DNA of 64,000 bases, from the NCBI RefSeq assembly GCF_965118895.1, contig NZ_CBCPJJ010000010.1, positions 62,001 to 126,000 on the forward strand. Direction: 5' to 3'. This document shows, one piece after another, positions 33,704 through 41,871 of the stretch (the stretch's first letter is position 1; each line of letters opens with the position of its first letter). Origin of the DNA: Rahnella inusitata_A (GTDB lineage: Bacteria; Pseudomonadota; Gammaproteobacteria; Enterobacterales; Enterobacteriaceae). The translations under genes and the position numbers were made by a program. Below the pieces are notes generated by a model. The model did no database searches. It was not told the DNA's origin and was given only the letters and a program-made list of their open reading frames with translations.

Positions 33704-33719
33704 AGTGACACACGTCACA
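33704..33719. promoter_or_regulatory. candidate CRP site
   Basis: AGTGA-CACACG-TCACA matches the CRP consensus TGTGA-N6-TCACA at 9 of 10 positions. It lies in the 392-bp gap between the 84-aa minus-strand gene and the 91-aa plus-strand gene, with a TATAGT box at 33758-33763 downstream. It could activate the 91-aa gene. The rest of the gap shows nothing. Confidence 0.4.
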
Positions 33720-33904
33720 TTTCACCCATATTTCTTCCCCCATCTTGTGATCTGCTCTATAGTTTACGTAATAAAAAATGTGTTCCTCGGGTGGTTTTCT
33801 ACGCCCGTTATTGTCTCTCTTGTTTTGTTTTCGGGTTGAAATTCCAGGTAGTTTCCTTGTAGTCAGGACAATTACCCCATCATATTTGGGGTTCAGGAGG
33901 CAGT

Positions 33905-34180
33905 ATGTCTGAATATCATTATTTACTGGTTGGCGGAAGCCGCGACGGACAACGGCATGTCGATGCATGTCATCAGTTTTCGTTGTGTTTCTGGGAAGAT
34001 GCATCAAAGAATGTGGATCGTGAGTTTTATGGCAAGCGTAACGAGCGTTACAAAGTGAATCCGGAGAAAGGCGCCGACGGAAGATGGTATCTGGTGGGAT
34101 ATTGCGGCAGTTGTTCGAAAATTCCCGCAGACGAACTGACCACTCAGGCGAATACCAAACACGTGAAGCCAATGATGTAA
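33905..34180 (+). CDS. hypothetical protein, 91 aa
   Basis: A small soluble protein with GGAGG 5 bp before the ATG, hence well translated. It starts YHYLLVGGSRDGQRH and contains one CGSC pair (LVGYCGSCSKIPADEL), possibly a redox or metal motif. A terminator follows. No family was recognised. Confidence 0.7.
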   Translation: MSEYHYLLVGGSRDGQRHVDACHQFSLCFWEDASKNVDREFYGKRNERYKVNPEKGADGRWYLVGYCGSCSKIPADELTTQANTKHVKPMM

Positions 34181-34235
34181 CTGACGCAATGTCAGCGTGA
34201 AGTGAAAAAGAAGTGAAAGTGTGAAGTCGTTTAAG

Positions 34236-34266
34236 ACCCCGCCATTAAAGCGGGGTTTTGTTTTTT
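34236..34266 (+). terminator. terminator after the 91-aa gene
   Basis: ACCCCGC (34236-34242), loop CATTAAA, GCGGGGT (34250-34256), then TTTGTTTTTT. Strong rho-independent terminator. Confidence 0.88.
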
Positions 34267-34271
34267 ATCCG

Positions 34272-34541
34272 TCAGGAGGCCATACCCTGAATATTTCTCG
34301 CGTAGAAAGCCACCTGCCCGCCCAGCATAAAATGAGCTTCCTCATGATCGTGTCGTCCCAGGGTTGCGATACGGACAATCTCCCCCTCAAACTCACCGTC
34401 ATGGATGGCGGTAATCGCCACATCCAGCTGATAGCTGGCAGGATGAATACCCACGGGAAAAGTGAGTAACTTCACCCTGTCTCCCGCCTGAAAACGGGTT
34501 AACAGCGGTAAGGGCGCCTGTTCGAACAAGTCCTGATCCAT
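34272..34541 (-). CDS. hypothetical protein, 89 aa
   Basis: Acidic beta-rich small protein (GDRVKLLTFPVGIHPASYQLDVAIT, DGEFEGEIVRIATLG), with AAGGAG 7 bp before the ATG. The beta pattern resembles an SH3-like or OB barrel but I cannot assign a family. It is convergent with the 91-aa gene across the terminator. Confidence 0.6.
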   Translation of the reverse strand: MDQDLFEQAPLPLLTRFQAGDRVKLLTFPVGIHPASYQLDVAITAIHDGEFEGEIVRIATLGRHDHEEAHFMLGGQVAFYARNIQGMAS

Positions 34542-34702
34542 CGGTGACTCCTTGTTTTTCAGTAGGATTAATTAGAGGATAGGACATGTTGCGTCGTTTT
34601 GCAGAAACACGACGTGAGGCACTTCTCCCTTTTCAACATCTTTTCAGAAACTTTTAACAATTTTAAAAATTCTGGTTTTAAAAATCGCTTAAGGAACTCA
34701 AC

Positions 34703-34903
34703 GTGACGAAACTAACACCCGAGCAATGCATCATCCTCACCGGTTTTACCGGCATTCTGCACGGAGAGTTTGAGGGATTTCACGAGGATTTAGAAAAACG
34801 ATTGGGACGTGATGTACAGACATCCGAACTGGGCTACCCGGAGTTTATCCAGGAATGCCGCGAACTGTACGAAGAGGATTTTAACGCGCTGATGCCTGAA
34901 TGA
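34703..34903 (+). CDS. hypothetical protein, 66 aa (phage-type small protein)
   Basis: Starts with GTG preceded by AAGGA. The sequence LTPEQCIILTGFTGILHGEF followed by FHEDLEKRLGRDVQTSE resembles small proteins commonly found in tailed phages and prophages (my recollection of the pattern T-xxQ-xxIxTGxTGxLxxxFxxFHxDVExRLGRPV). Its role is unknown. No other phage gene is nearby. Confidence 0.6.
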   Translation: MTKLTPEQCIILTGFTGILHGEFEGFHEDLEKRLGRDVQTSELGYPEFIQECRELYEEDFNALMPE

Positions 34904-34922
34904 CCGCGGAAACAAAATAAGG

Positions 34923-34961
34923 CCGGGCAGGCTGGCACACGAACGCTGCCAGCCTGCCCGG
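34923..34961. terminator. 15-bp perfect stem-loop between convergent small genes
   Basis: CCGGGCAGGCTGGCA (34923-34937) pairs fully with TGCCAGCCTGCCCGG (34947-34961). On the minus strand it is followed by TTATTTTGTTT, so it probably terminates the 57-aa gene, and may also stop the plus-strand transcript. Confidence 0.7.
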
Positions 34962-34969
34962 TCACGTTG

Positions 34970-35143
34970 TTAAGGTTTTATAATTCCGCGAATAAAGTTC
35001 TCATTCACTCTGATCACATTCCCCGTCTCAACATTCATCACCTGATACTGCACCGGTGATACCTCATTCAAAATCGTGATTACTTCAAACAAACCTGGTG
35101 TAAAAGTAAGCGTGACAAAAACGCCAACAGGATAGACAGCCAT
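34970..35143 (-). CDS. hypothetical small protein, 57 aa
   Basis: A minus-strand frame starting at ATG 35143 with AAGGA 7 bp upstream and ending in TAA at 34972-34970. The product begins MAVYPVGVFVTLTFTPGLFE, continues VITILNEVSPVQYQVMNVE and ends NFIRGIIKP. The alternating hydrophobic pattern indicates a small beta-barrel. The good ribosome site, sensible composition and terminator hairpin support a real gene. No family was recognised. Confidence 0.6.
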   Translation of the reverse strand: MAVYPVGVFVTLTFTPGLFEVITILNEVSPVQYQVMNVETGNVIRVNENFIRGIIKP

Positions 35144-35471
35144 AATTTTATCCTTTATTCAAACACTTATAATGTGCTTCGTTCATCTCACCGCGACTGG
35201 AGGCGGTAAATTAATCACGGTGAGTTATTGCATTGTATACATTTCTTACAGTGGAAGAATATGAGGTAAAAAAATCAGGGATGACAGACAAAGTGATCAC
35301 ATTTTGATCAATTCAGATAACTCTGACAGACGTGGCGAAGAGTTCTTCAATTATTACGATTTACTTACACCTTCGCGTGTCCGCTTCCCTTCTTCCCTCA
35401 GGCAGTCGCTTGTTTTCGGGGCGATTTCAGTTAAGAATATAAATCCAAAATGTTGCATTGAGAGCCACGCC
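35144..35471. other. intergenic gap before the GNAT gene
   Basis: 328 bp, AT-rich, divergent between the 57-aa gene and the GNAT gene. An open frame reaches in from 35304 but starts at a TTG with no ribosome site. No clear operator or repeat was seen. Confidence 0.35.
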
Positions 35472-35936
35472 GTGAGTGCCCAGATTTTCGAAACCGATGT
35501 AGCCCACCCGCATTTAGCCCGTCTTATTGCCGAACTGGACGCTTATCAGTACCCGCTCTATCCCCCCGAATCGTTTTACGGTGTCAATATCACAGAGCTG
35601 GATGAAGGTGATATCACCTGTTTTATGGCGCGAGTCGATGACGACTGGGCCGGATGCGCCTGTCTGTACATCTCAAAACATCGCATCGCCGAGATGAAGC
35701 GGGTGTACGTTAACCCCTTGTTTCGCGGAAAAGGGATCGCTTCGCTGCTTATCGCCGCGATGGAAAAGAAACTGAAAGAGTTGGGGCACACAGACCTGTA
35801 TCTGGAAACAGGTGTTTTTCAGGAAAAAGCCATCACGCTGTACGAGAAACTCGGGTATGCGCGTACAGAGGCCTTTGGTGATTACGTGCAATCACCGGAT
35901 CCGCTGAGCGTTTATATGATGAAAACCGTGTCCTAG
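35472..35936 (+). CDS. GNAT-type N-acetyltransferase
   Basis: 154 aa from GTG 35472 (GAGAG upstream). Acetyl-CoA motif A is AEMKRVYVNPLFRGKGIASLLIAAMEKKL (residues about 75-103), followed by DLYLETGVFQEKAITLYEKLGYA. Resembles GNAT proteins acting on small amines or antibiotics, but the substrate is unknown. The frame is open upstream to 35304, giving 210 aa, but the added part is unlike a GNAT domain. Confidence 0.78.
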   Translation: MSAQIFETDVAHPHLARLIAELDAYQYPLYPPESFYGVNITELDEGDITCFMARVDDDWAGCACLYISKHRIAEMKRVYVNPLFRGKGIASLLIAAMEKKLKELGHTDLYLETGVFQEKAITLYEKLGYARTEAFGDYVQSPDPLSVYMMKTVS

Positions 35937-35943
35937 AGGAATT

Positions 35944-35978
35944 CTCCATAACACTGTCGGGATGGCAGTGTTATGGAG
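35944..35978. terminator. 13-bp perfect stem-loop between convergent genes
   Basis: CTCCATAACACTG (35944-35956) and CAGTGTTATGGAG (35966-35978), loop 9 nt, in the 48-bp gap between the GNAT gene and the 79-aa minus-strand gene. Likely serves both; no T run. Confidence 0.65.
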
Positions 35979-35984
35979 ACTGTA

Positions 35985-36224
35985 TCACATCAGGACGTTG
36001 CTTTTGGTGGCGGGCAGGTCATTAGAAGGAATGACCCATTTTTTGAGTGTGATAACAAAGAAATTCTTACCCTTGGTGATTTTCGCACCGCGATCGCCAC
36101 ATTCCAGCGCGAGTTTGAAAAACTCATCGCTGTTAATACTAAAAGCCAGTTCGACTTTTTTCACCATACCGGAATTCAGCAGGTCTTCGGCTTCGTGCAG
36201 AGATTTGGCCTGAATGACTGACAT
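35985..36224 (-). CDS. hypothetical protein, 79 aa
   Basis: Soluble alpha/beta small protein starting MSVIQAKSLHEAEDLLNSGM, with a Lys-rich segment (CGDRGAKITKGKNFFVITLKK). GAGG lies 6 bp before the ATG. The pattern suggests a compact single domain; no family was recognised. Confidence 0.6.
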   Translation of the reverse strand: MSVIQAKSLHEAEDLLNSGMVKKVELAFSINSDEFFKLALECGDRGAKITKGKNFFVITLKKWVIPSNDLPATKSNVLM

Positions 36225-36339
36225 AAATACCTCGAGAATGCTCAGGGACGTTATACAGCGGACCCGTCCACGCTATTTCATTTTTGTTGCGTATTTATGA
36301 CAGTCTTATGAATCTTACCCAAATCGTGACACTCGCCAC

Positions 36340-37245
36340 CTAGGTCAGACGATAATGCGCATCCGGCATCGGCGTATCCGGTAGCTGCGACTGGTTGTTC
36401 ATCTCCAGCAAATTGATTTCGATATTGGTACACATCGCATCCATTGGCAGGTGGTTATTGGCATAACCAAACGGCATCTCCAGCTCTTCGGCCAGGGTAT
36501 CGAGCGACAGAAAGGTATAAGAGATAAAACCGGACACCAGCAGCGTCATGTAATGCAAATCCACCACCAGGGCGAACGGCAGCAGGCTACAGAAGAGATA
36601 CACCGTGCGGTGCAACAGCAGCCCGTAAGCGAAAGGGATCGGCATACTGACGATGCGCTCACAACCGCCGACTACCTGAGAAAGCTGGGACAGCGTGGTG
36701 TCCATGTGCGCGTAAACCACATCCGACATTTCGCCGGTCCGCCGGCGCTCCGCCAGCCACTGCGATAAACGCAGCTGTACCATGTTAGTCGGTGCGCGCC
36801 GCGAAAGAATATCCTCCGCATCATCCCCTAATAACCGTTCGAGATCGGGCCGTGAATCGCTGTGACGCAGCTGATGCTTGAGGCTGTAGCAAAACGCCAG
36901 CAGCAACGCGGTCACCCGATGCGCTTCGCCCGGACAAACTGCCATCACCTGACTTTGCAGCGTACGGCAGGCAATCAGTAACCCGCCCCACAGCTGGCGC
37001 GCTTCGATATAGCGCGAATACGCTACACTGTTTCTAAAGCCAAGAAAGATCGCAATCGACACGCCGAGCAGGCTGAAAGGCGCGAGCGTCAGTTTAACGC
37101 CAAGCGTTTCGTACCAGGGCAGGCAAAGGATGGCGGCCAGTGACATCAGAAGATTAAGACTCAGCCGGAACATAATGCTGGGCAGCACAGAGCCGTGCCA
37201 GACGAACAAACGTAAGAACCAGTGACGGGGTGGGCGGATTATCAT
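36340..37245 (-). CDS. bestrophin-family inner-membrane protein (YneE-like)
   Basis: 301 aa. Strong similarity to E. coli YneE: RHWFLRLFVWHGSVLP, LTLAPFSLLGVSIAIFLGFRN, the YSRYIEARQLWG segment, GCERIVSMPIPFAYGLLLHR and ALVVDLHYMTLLVSGFISYT, ending PDAHYRLT. Bestrophins form pentameric ion channels; the bacterial members are mostly cation-selective. ATG 37245 (MIIRPPRHW) matches the YneE start; the longer frame from 37341 adds an unlikely Ser/Lys-rich extension. Confidence 0.85.
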   Translation of the reverse strand: MIIRPPRHWFLRLFVWHGSVLPSIMFRLSLNLLMSLAAILCLPWYETLGVKLTLAPFSLLGVSIAIFLGFRNSVAYSRYIEARQLWGGLLIACRTLQSQVMAVCPGEAHRVTALLLAFCYSLKHQLRHSDSRPDLERLLGDDAEDILSRRAPTNMVQLRLSQWLAERRRTGEMSDVVYAHMDTTLSQLSQVVGGCERIVSMPIPFAYGLLLHRTVYLFCSLLPFALVVDLHYMTLLVSGFISYTFLSLDTLAEELEMPFGYANNHLPMDAMCTNIEINLLEMNNQSQLPDTPMPDAHYRLT

Positions 37246-37577
37246 TTTGTGCAGGTGCTTTTGGCAGGTGGAAACATTTTTTCGCGATTTTGACAAATAA
37301 ACCTGCACAAGCAAAGGACAATTTTGTGACATGGCTAACATTTATTTTTTAGAGAATTCAGTTCCGTTCACAAGCTGACATTCACAATGAACAATAAGTT
37401 GAAACAATTCTTCCTTGCCTATCAAGTTGTAGTTGTTTGCGGTCGATAATAATATCGGAACGTAACTATTCAAAAACTAAGTCAGGATCTTATGGCTGTA
37501 ACAAAACGGTCTTAAGCTCGGAAAAATGACGGACGTCCTGTGAGAACCTTCGCAAAGTGAAATGAAGGAATTGGGCT
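37246..37577. other. gap between bestrophin gene and a putative small membrane peptide
   Basis: 332 bp. It contains a 7-codon frame (MAVTKRS, about 37493) with a ribosome-like CAGGA before it, too short to support. It presumably holds promoters in both directions; no operator was identified. Confidence 0.35.
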
Positions 37578-37670
37578 ATGGTGATTTTGTTTATTGTTTT
37601 GGCATTGCTGGGTCTGGCTGTGTGGTGGGTGATCCGTTCGGCGATGCAGGATATTGATAACGATTATTAA
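37578..37670 (+). CDS. putative 30-aa single-pass membrane peptide
   Basis: ATG 37578 with AAGGA 8 bp upstream begins MVILFIVLALLGLAVWWVIR and ends SAMQDIDNDY. It has one hydrophobic helix followed by an acidic tail, the typical form of enterobacterial small membrane proteins that modulate larger membrane partners. It stands alone between the bestrophin gene and fliE. Not recognised as a named family. Confidence 0.5.
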   Translation: MVILFIVLALLGLAVWWVIRSAMQDIDNDY

Positions 37671-37821
37671 CGGTTAACGTTCGATTTTTTTTTTGCGAAG
37701 TAGATCTTTGCTGCCCCTGTTATTTCCTTCCCCTCTCTAAAAGTCAAATAAATTGCCCCCGCTATGCCCCACAGGGCAACAGGTAGCAATTCTTTTATCA
37801 TTATTTCATTAAGTTAATACA

Positions 37822-38136
37822 TTACACCGACATGTTCATCACATCCTGATACGCCGCCACCAGTTTGTTTCTTACCTGCACGCCCAGTTGTAATGAGATC
37901 GAGGATTTTTGCAGATCGACCATCACATCGTTGAGGCTGACGCCCGGCACACCCATTTCGAGTTTTTCAGCCTGCAACTTTGCGTTGTTTTGCGTTTCAC
38001 TAATTTTGCCTAATGCAGCTTTCAGCTCACTGGCGAAACCGGCTTCTGAGGTGGCATCGGGTTGCTTGATGGCTCCCGCCTGCACGGCCGTGGCCTGCAT
38101 TTGCTGTAAAACGCTCTCAATGCCTTGAATTGACAT
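37822..38136 (-). CDS. fliE: flagellar hook-basal body protein FliE
   Basis: 104 aa. The FliE pattern is clear: MSIQGIESVLQQMQATAVQA at the start and GVSLNDVMVDLQKSSISLQLGVQVRNKLVAAYQDVMNMSV at the end. It joins the MS ring to the proximal rod. Start at 38136 (GGAG upstream) rather than the in-frame ATG at 38193. It is divergent from fliF, as in E. coli, so both share a class 2 promoter region. Confidence 0.94.
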   Translation of the reverse strand: MSIQGIESVLQQMQATAVQAGAIKQPDATSEAGFASELKAALGKISETQNNAKLQAEKLEMGVPGVSLNDVMVDLQKSSISLQLGVQVRNKLVAAYQDVMNMSV

Positions 38137-38193
38137 GCTTTCTCCGCTTATCGCTGTATCTGTGACCAATGGGGTTCTTTCATGGAATGACAC

Positions 38194-38418
38194 CCTATCA
38201 CATCAGTTTTTTCCTAAACGCCGCAATTGACCGCAAAAACCATGGCTTATCGGGCCATTAACTTTGCCTTGCGCGACAAATAATGGCTCACCTAGAAAAT
38301 AGGCCTGCCTGTATGGAGGTTTGAAAAATATCACGCTTCAACGATTGCGCACTTGGGAGTCTGTTTTGTTACGAGACAACATGAACACCACCATCCAACA
38401 GCTAAATAGGGATCTTGT
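38194..38418. promoter_or_regulatory. fliE/fliF divergent promoter region
   Basis: The 282 bp between the fliE and fliF starts should carry FlhDC-dependent promoters in both directions, as in E. coli. I could not place the FlhDC boxes by eye. Confidence 0.4.
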
Positions 38419-40134
38419 ATGAGTTCCGCAATAGCCGGCGCAGAAAACCCTCGAAGCGGTTTTACTGCGTTGCTTACTCGCCTGCGCGCCAACCCAAAAA
38501 TTCCTATCGCCATTGCTGCTGCCGCTGCCGTGGCTGTTATTGTTGTTATGACGCTGTGGGCCAAGCAGCCAACGTACAAGGTGCTGTTCAGTAACCTCAA
38601 CGATAAGGATGGCGGCGCCGTCGTCACCCAGCTCACGCAGATGAACATCCCCTATCAGTTTTCTGATAATGGCGGTGCGGTTCTGATCCCTGCGGATAAA
38701 GTGTATGAAACCCGCCTGAAACTGGCTGCGGCCGGTTTGCCGAAAGGCGGCGCTGTCGGTTTTGAACTGATGGATCAGGAGAAATTTGGTATCAGCCAGT
38801 TCAGTGAGCAGATTAACTATCAGCGCGCACTGGAAGGCGAACTCTCCCGCACCATCGAAACGCTCGGCCCGGTCTCCAGCGCCCGTGTTCACTTAGCCAT
38901 TCCAAAGCCTTCTTTATTTGTCCGTGAACAGAAAAACCCTTCGGCTTCCGTCACCCTGAATTTGCAACCGGGCCGCGCCCTGGATGATGGCCAGATCAAC
39001 GCCATCGTTTATATGGTGTCGAGCAGCGTCTCTGGCCTGCCACCCGCCAGCGTCACGGTGGTCGATCAAAGCGGTCACCTTCTTACCCAGTCCGACAGCA
39101 ACGGGCGTGATCTGAATGCCTCGCAGCTGAAATATGCCAACGAAGTGGAAGGCCGCCTGCAACGTCGCATCGAAGCGATTCTGCAACCGGTGGTCGGCAA
39201 CGGTAACGTTCACGCGCAAATCACCGCGCAGATTGATTACGCCACCCGCGAACAGACTGACGAAAATTACCAGCCGAACGGCGCAGCGGATAAAGCCGCG
39301 GTGCGTTCCCGCCAGCTCAGCACCAGCGATCAGATTGGCGGTTCATCGGTCGGCGGTGTGCCGGGCGCACTGAGCAACCAGCCTGCTCCGGCGGCTACCA
39401 CGCCAGTGACCACGCCTCCGGCGGCCAATGCGGCGAACGGTGCGCAGAATCAGGCCGCCAACGGTCAGAACGCTGCACAAAACAGCACGGCGAACCGTTC
39501 AGCGGTACCGTCGAACAGCCGTCGTGACGAAACCACAAACTACGAAGTCGATCGCACCATCACTCACACCCAGCACAGCGCCGGTGCGGTACAGCGCCTG
39601 TCTGCGGCGGTGGTCGTCAACTATCAGACCGGTGCGGATGGCAAAGCCAAACCGCTGACCGACGAGCAGCTGAAGAAAATTGACGATCTGGTGCGCGAAG
39701 CGATGGGCTTCTCCACCGAGCGCGGCGATACCCTGAACGTGGTGAATACGCCGTTCAATGAAGCGAGCGACGACTCCGCTGAATTGCCGTTCTGGAAACA
39801 ACAGGCGTTCTTCGATCAGCTGATCGATGCCGGCCGCTGGTTGCTGGTGCTGATTGTGGCCTGGCTGCTGTGGCGCAAGATGGTTCGTCCGATGCTGCGC
39901 AAACAGCAGGCCGAGAAAGATGCCGTTGCCGCCGCCGTTCTGGCCGCGTCCCAGCCTCAGCCTGAAGGCAGCAAACCGGTGAAACTCAGCAATGACGAGC
40001 TGGAGAAACGTAAGCGTTCACAGCAGCGCGTCAGCGTCGAAGTGCAAACTCAACGCGTTCAGGAGCTGGCCGATAAAGATCCTCGTATCGTCGCCCTGGT
40101 TATCCGCCAATGGATGAGTACCGAACAACCATGA
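38419..40134 (+). CDS. fliF: flagellar MS-ring protein FliF
   Basis: 571 aa. An N-terminal membrane helix (IPIAIAAAAAVAVIVVMTLW, about 30-50) precedes the ring-building YscJ/FliF domains (YKVLFSNLNDKDGGAVVTQL; LEGELSRTIETLGPVSSARVHLAIP). A periplasmic low-complexity Ala/Asn/Gln/Thr linker lies around 310-370. The second helix (WLLVLIVAWLLW, about 475) leads to the cytoplasmic tail that binds FliG. Its stop overlaps the fliG start (ATGA), and AGGGA precedes its own ATG. Confidence 0.96.
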   Translation: MSSAIAGAENPRSGFTALLTRLRANPKIPIAIAAAAAVAVIVVMTLWAKQPTYKVLFSNLNDKDGGAVVTQLTQMNIPYQFSDNGGAVLIPADKVYETRLKLAAAGLPKGGAVGFELMDQEKFGISQFSEQINYQRALEGELSRTIETLGPVSSARVHLAIPKPSLFVREQKNPSASVTLNLQPGRALDDGQINAIVYMVSSSVSGLPPASVTVVDQSGHLLTQSDSNGRDLNASQLKYANEVEGRLQRRIEAILQPVVGNGNVHAQITAQIDYATREQTDENYQPNGAADKAAVRSRQLSTSDQIGGSSVGGVPGALSNQPAPAATTPVTTPPAANAANGAQNQAANGQNAAQNSTANRSAVPSNSRRDETTNYEVDRTITHTQHSAGAVQRLSAAVVVNYQTGADGKAKPLTDEQLKKIDDLVREAMGFSTERGDTLNVVNTPFNEASDDSAELPFWKQQAFFDQLIDAGRWLLVLIVAWLLWRKMVRPMLRKQQAEKDAVAAAVLAASQPQPEGSKPVKLSNDELEKRKRSQQRVSVEVQTQRVQELADKDPRIVALVIRQWMSTEQP

Positions 40135-41123
40135 CTATGACCGGAACTGAAAAAAGCGCCATTTTGATGATAACGCTGGGCGAAGACCGCGCGGTGGAGG
40201 TATTCAAGCACCTCTCCCCGCGCGAAGTTCAGCAGATCAGTGGCGCGATGGCGAATATCCATCAGATCTCCAACAAGCAGCTGGCCGAAGTCCTGAATGA
40301 GTTCGAGGACGAATCCGAGCAGTACGCCGCGCTGAGTGTCAACACCAGCGAATACCTGCGTGCGGTGCTGACCAAAGCGCTGGGCGAAGAACGCGCGTCC
40401 AGCCTGCTGGAAGATATTCTGGAATCCCGCGAAACCACCAGCGGCATGGAAACGCTCAACTTTATGGAGCCGGTGATTGCAGCCGATCTGATCCGCGACG
40501 AGCATCCGCAGATCATCGCCACTATCCTTGTGCACCTCAAACGTGGTCAGGCAGCCGATATTCTTGCGCTGTTTGACGAACGTCTGCGCAACGACGTCAT
40601 GCTGCGTATCGCCACCTTCGGCGGTGTCCAGCCAGCGGCGCTGGCAGAACTGACCGAAGTGCTCAACAACCTGCTCGACGGCCAGAACCTCAAGCGGTCG
40701 AAGATGGGCGGTGTTCGTACTGCGGCGGAAATCATCAACCTGATGAAAACCCAGCAGGAAGAAGCGGTTATCGAAGCGGTACGCGGTTACGACGGCGAAC
40801 TGGCCCAGAAAATTATCGACGAGATGTTCCTGTTCGAAAATCTGGTGGACGTGGACGATCGCAGTATCCAGCGCCTGTTGCAGGAAATCGAAGGCGAATC
40901 GTTACTGGTTGCACTGAAAGGTGCCGAACAGCCACTGCGCGAGAAATTCCTGCGCAACATGTCGCAGCGTGCGGCCGATATCCTGCGCGACGATCTGGCC
41001 AACCGTGGCCCGATGCGTATGTCTCTGGTCGAGAACGAACAGAAAGCGATCCTGCAAACGGTTCGCCGTCTGGCAGAGTCTGGCGAAATGATGGTTGGCG
41101 GCGGCGAGGATTCTTATGTCTGA
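40131..41123 (+). CDS. fliG: flagellar motor switch protein FliG
   Basis: 330 aa rotor protein that transmits torque from MotA and sets the switching state with FliM/FliN. FliG_N (GTEKSAILMITLGEDRAVEVFKHLSPREVQ), the EHPQ motif (DEHPQIIATILVHLKRGQAADIL) and the charged C-terminal torque helix region (DDRSIQRLLQEIEGESLLVALKGAEQPLREKFLRNMSQRAADIL) are present. It overlaps fliF by 4 bp and fliH by 8 bp. Confidence 0.96.
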   Translation: MTMTGTEKSAILMITLGEDRAVEVFKHLSPREVQQISGAMANIHQISNKQLAEVLNEFEDESEQYAALSVNTSEYLRAVLTKALGEERASSLLEDILESRETTSGMETLNFMEPVIAADLIRDEHPQIIATILVHLKRGQAADILALFDERLRNDVMLRIATFGGVQPAALAELTEVLNNLLDGQNLKRSKMGGVRTAAEIINLMKTQQEEAVIEAVRGYDGELAQKIIDEMFLFENLVDVDDRSIQRLLQEIEGESLLVALKGAEQPLREKFLRNMSQRAADILRDDLANRGPMRMSLVENEQKAILQTVRRLAESGEMMVGGGEDSYV

Positions 41124-41871
41124 TAATCCAACACCGGAGAAGAAAACCGCTGAAGAGCGCCAGACCGAGCGTCTTAACGCCCTCCCGTGGCAGCCGTGGC
41201 GGCCGGGCGATCTGGCGATGCCTTCCTTTACTTCACCCCTCGAACCTCTGTTGCAGGAAGGTGAGGAAGCGCAGGACGACGGCCAGCCGAAAGTGCAGGT
41301 CGATCAGAATGAACTGCAAAACTTGCAACGCCGCGCTGAACAGCAAGGGTTCCAGCAGGGTCTGGAGGCCGGTCAGAAACAGGGCTACGCCGCCGGTTTT
41401 CAGTCTGGTCAGGAAGCCGGGCAGCAGCAGGGTTTACTGGAAGGCCAGCAACAGCAGGCGGTGCTCACTGAACACTGGCAGGTGCTGGTGGCTGATTTCC
41501 AGCAAACGCTGGATGCGCTCGACAGCGTTATCGCCTCGCGTCTGATGCAAATGGCGCTGACGGCGGCCAAACAGATTTTGGGGCAGGCACCGATTTGTGA
41601 CGGTTCCGCCCTGCTCAACCAGATCCAACAGCTCATCCAGCAGGAGCCGATGTTTAAAGGTAAACCGCAGCTGCGCGTCAATCCGGCCGATTTTGAACGT
41701 GTTGAAACGCAGATGGGTGCGAGCCTGAGCATGCACGGCTGGCGTTTGCTGGCCGATAACCAGATCCACAGCGGCGGCTGTAAAGTCAGCGCGGAAGACG
41801 GTGATATGGATGCGTCCATCGCCACGCGCTGGCATGAACTGTGCCGTCTCGCGGCACCGGGAGATCTCTGA
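41116..41871 (+). CDS. fliH: flagellar export ATPase regulator FliH
   Basis: 251 aa. A long central coiled coil includes a Gly-xxx-Gly/Gln repeat tract (QQGFQQGLEAGQKQGYAAGFQSGQEAGQQQ, about 75-105), a known peculiarity of FliH. The C-terminal ATPase-binding domain ends ATRWHELCRLAAPGDL. It holds FliI inactive and docks it to the export gate and C ring. The start at 41116 overlaps fliG; the stop overlaps fliI as TGATG. Confidence 0.94.
   Translation: MSDNPTPEKKTAEERQTERLNALPWQPWRPGDLAMPSFTSPLEPLLQEGEEAQDDGQPKVQVDQNELQNLQRRAEQQGFQQGLEAGQKQGYAAGFQSGQEAGQQQGLLEGQQQQAVLTEHWQVLVADFQQTLDALDSVIASRLMQMALTAAKQILGQAPICDGSALLNQIQQLIQQEPMFKGKPQLRVNPADFERVETQMGASLSMHGWRLLADNQIHSGGCKVSAEDGDMDASIATRWHELCRLAAPGDL

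Noticed and set aside
33690..33839. 49-aa hydrophobic plus-strand frame
   Set aside because: No ribosome site, and the hydrophobic stretch comes from T-rich promoter DNA around the TATAGT box.
33603..34172. 189-aa minus-strand frame
   Set aside because: Covers the CRP-like site and the whole 91-aa gene that has a strong GGAGG; composition is unlike a protein.
34703..34903. Evidence for a prophage (phage-type 66-aa protein, Bor-like gene at 7.7 kb)
   Set aside because: The two genes are 27 kb apart with no integrase, structural, lysis or replication genes nearby.
37493..37516. 7-codon frame MAVTKRS with a CAGGA before it
   Set aside because: Too short to separate from chance; no attenuator structure follows it.
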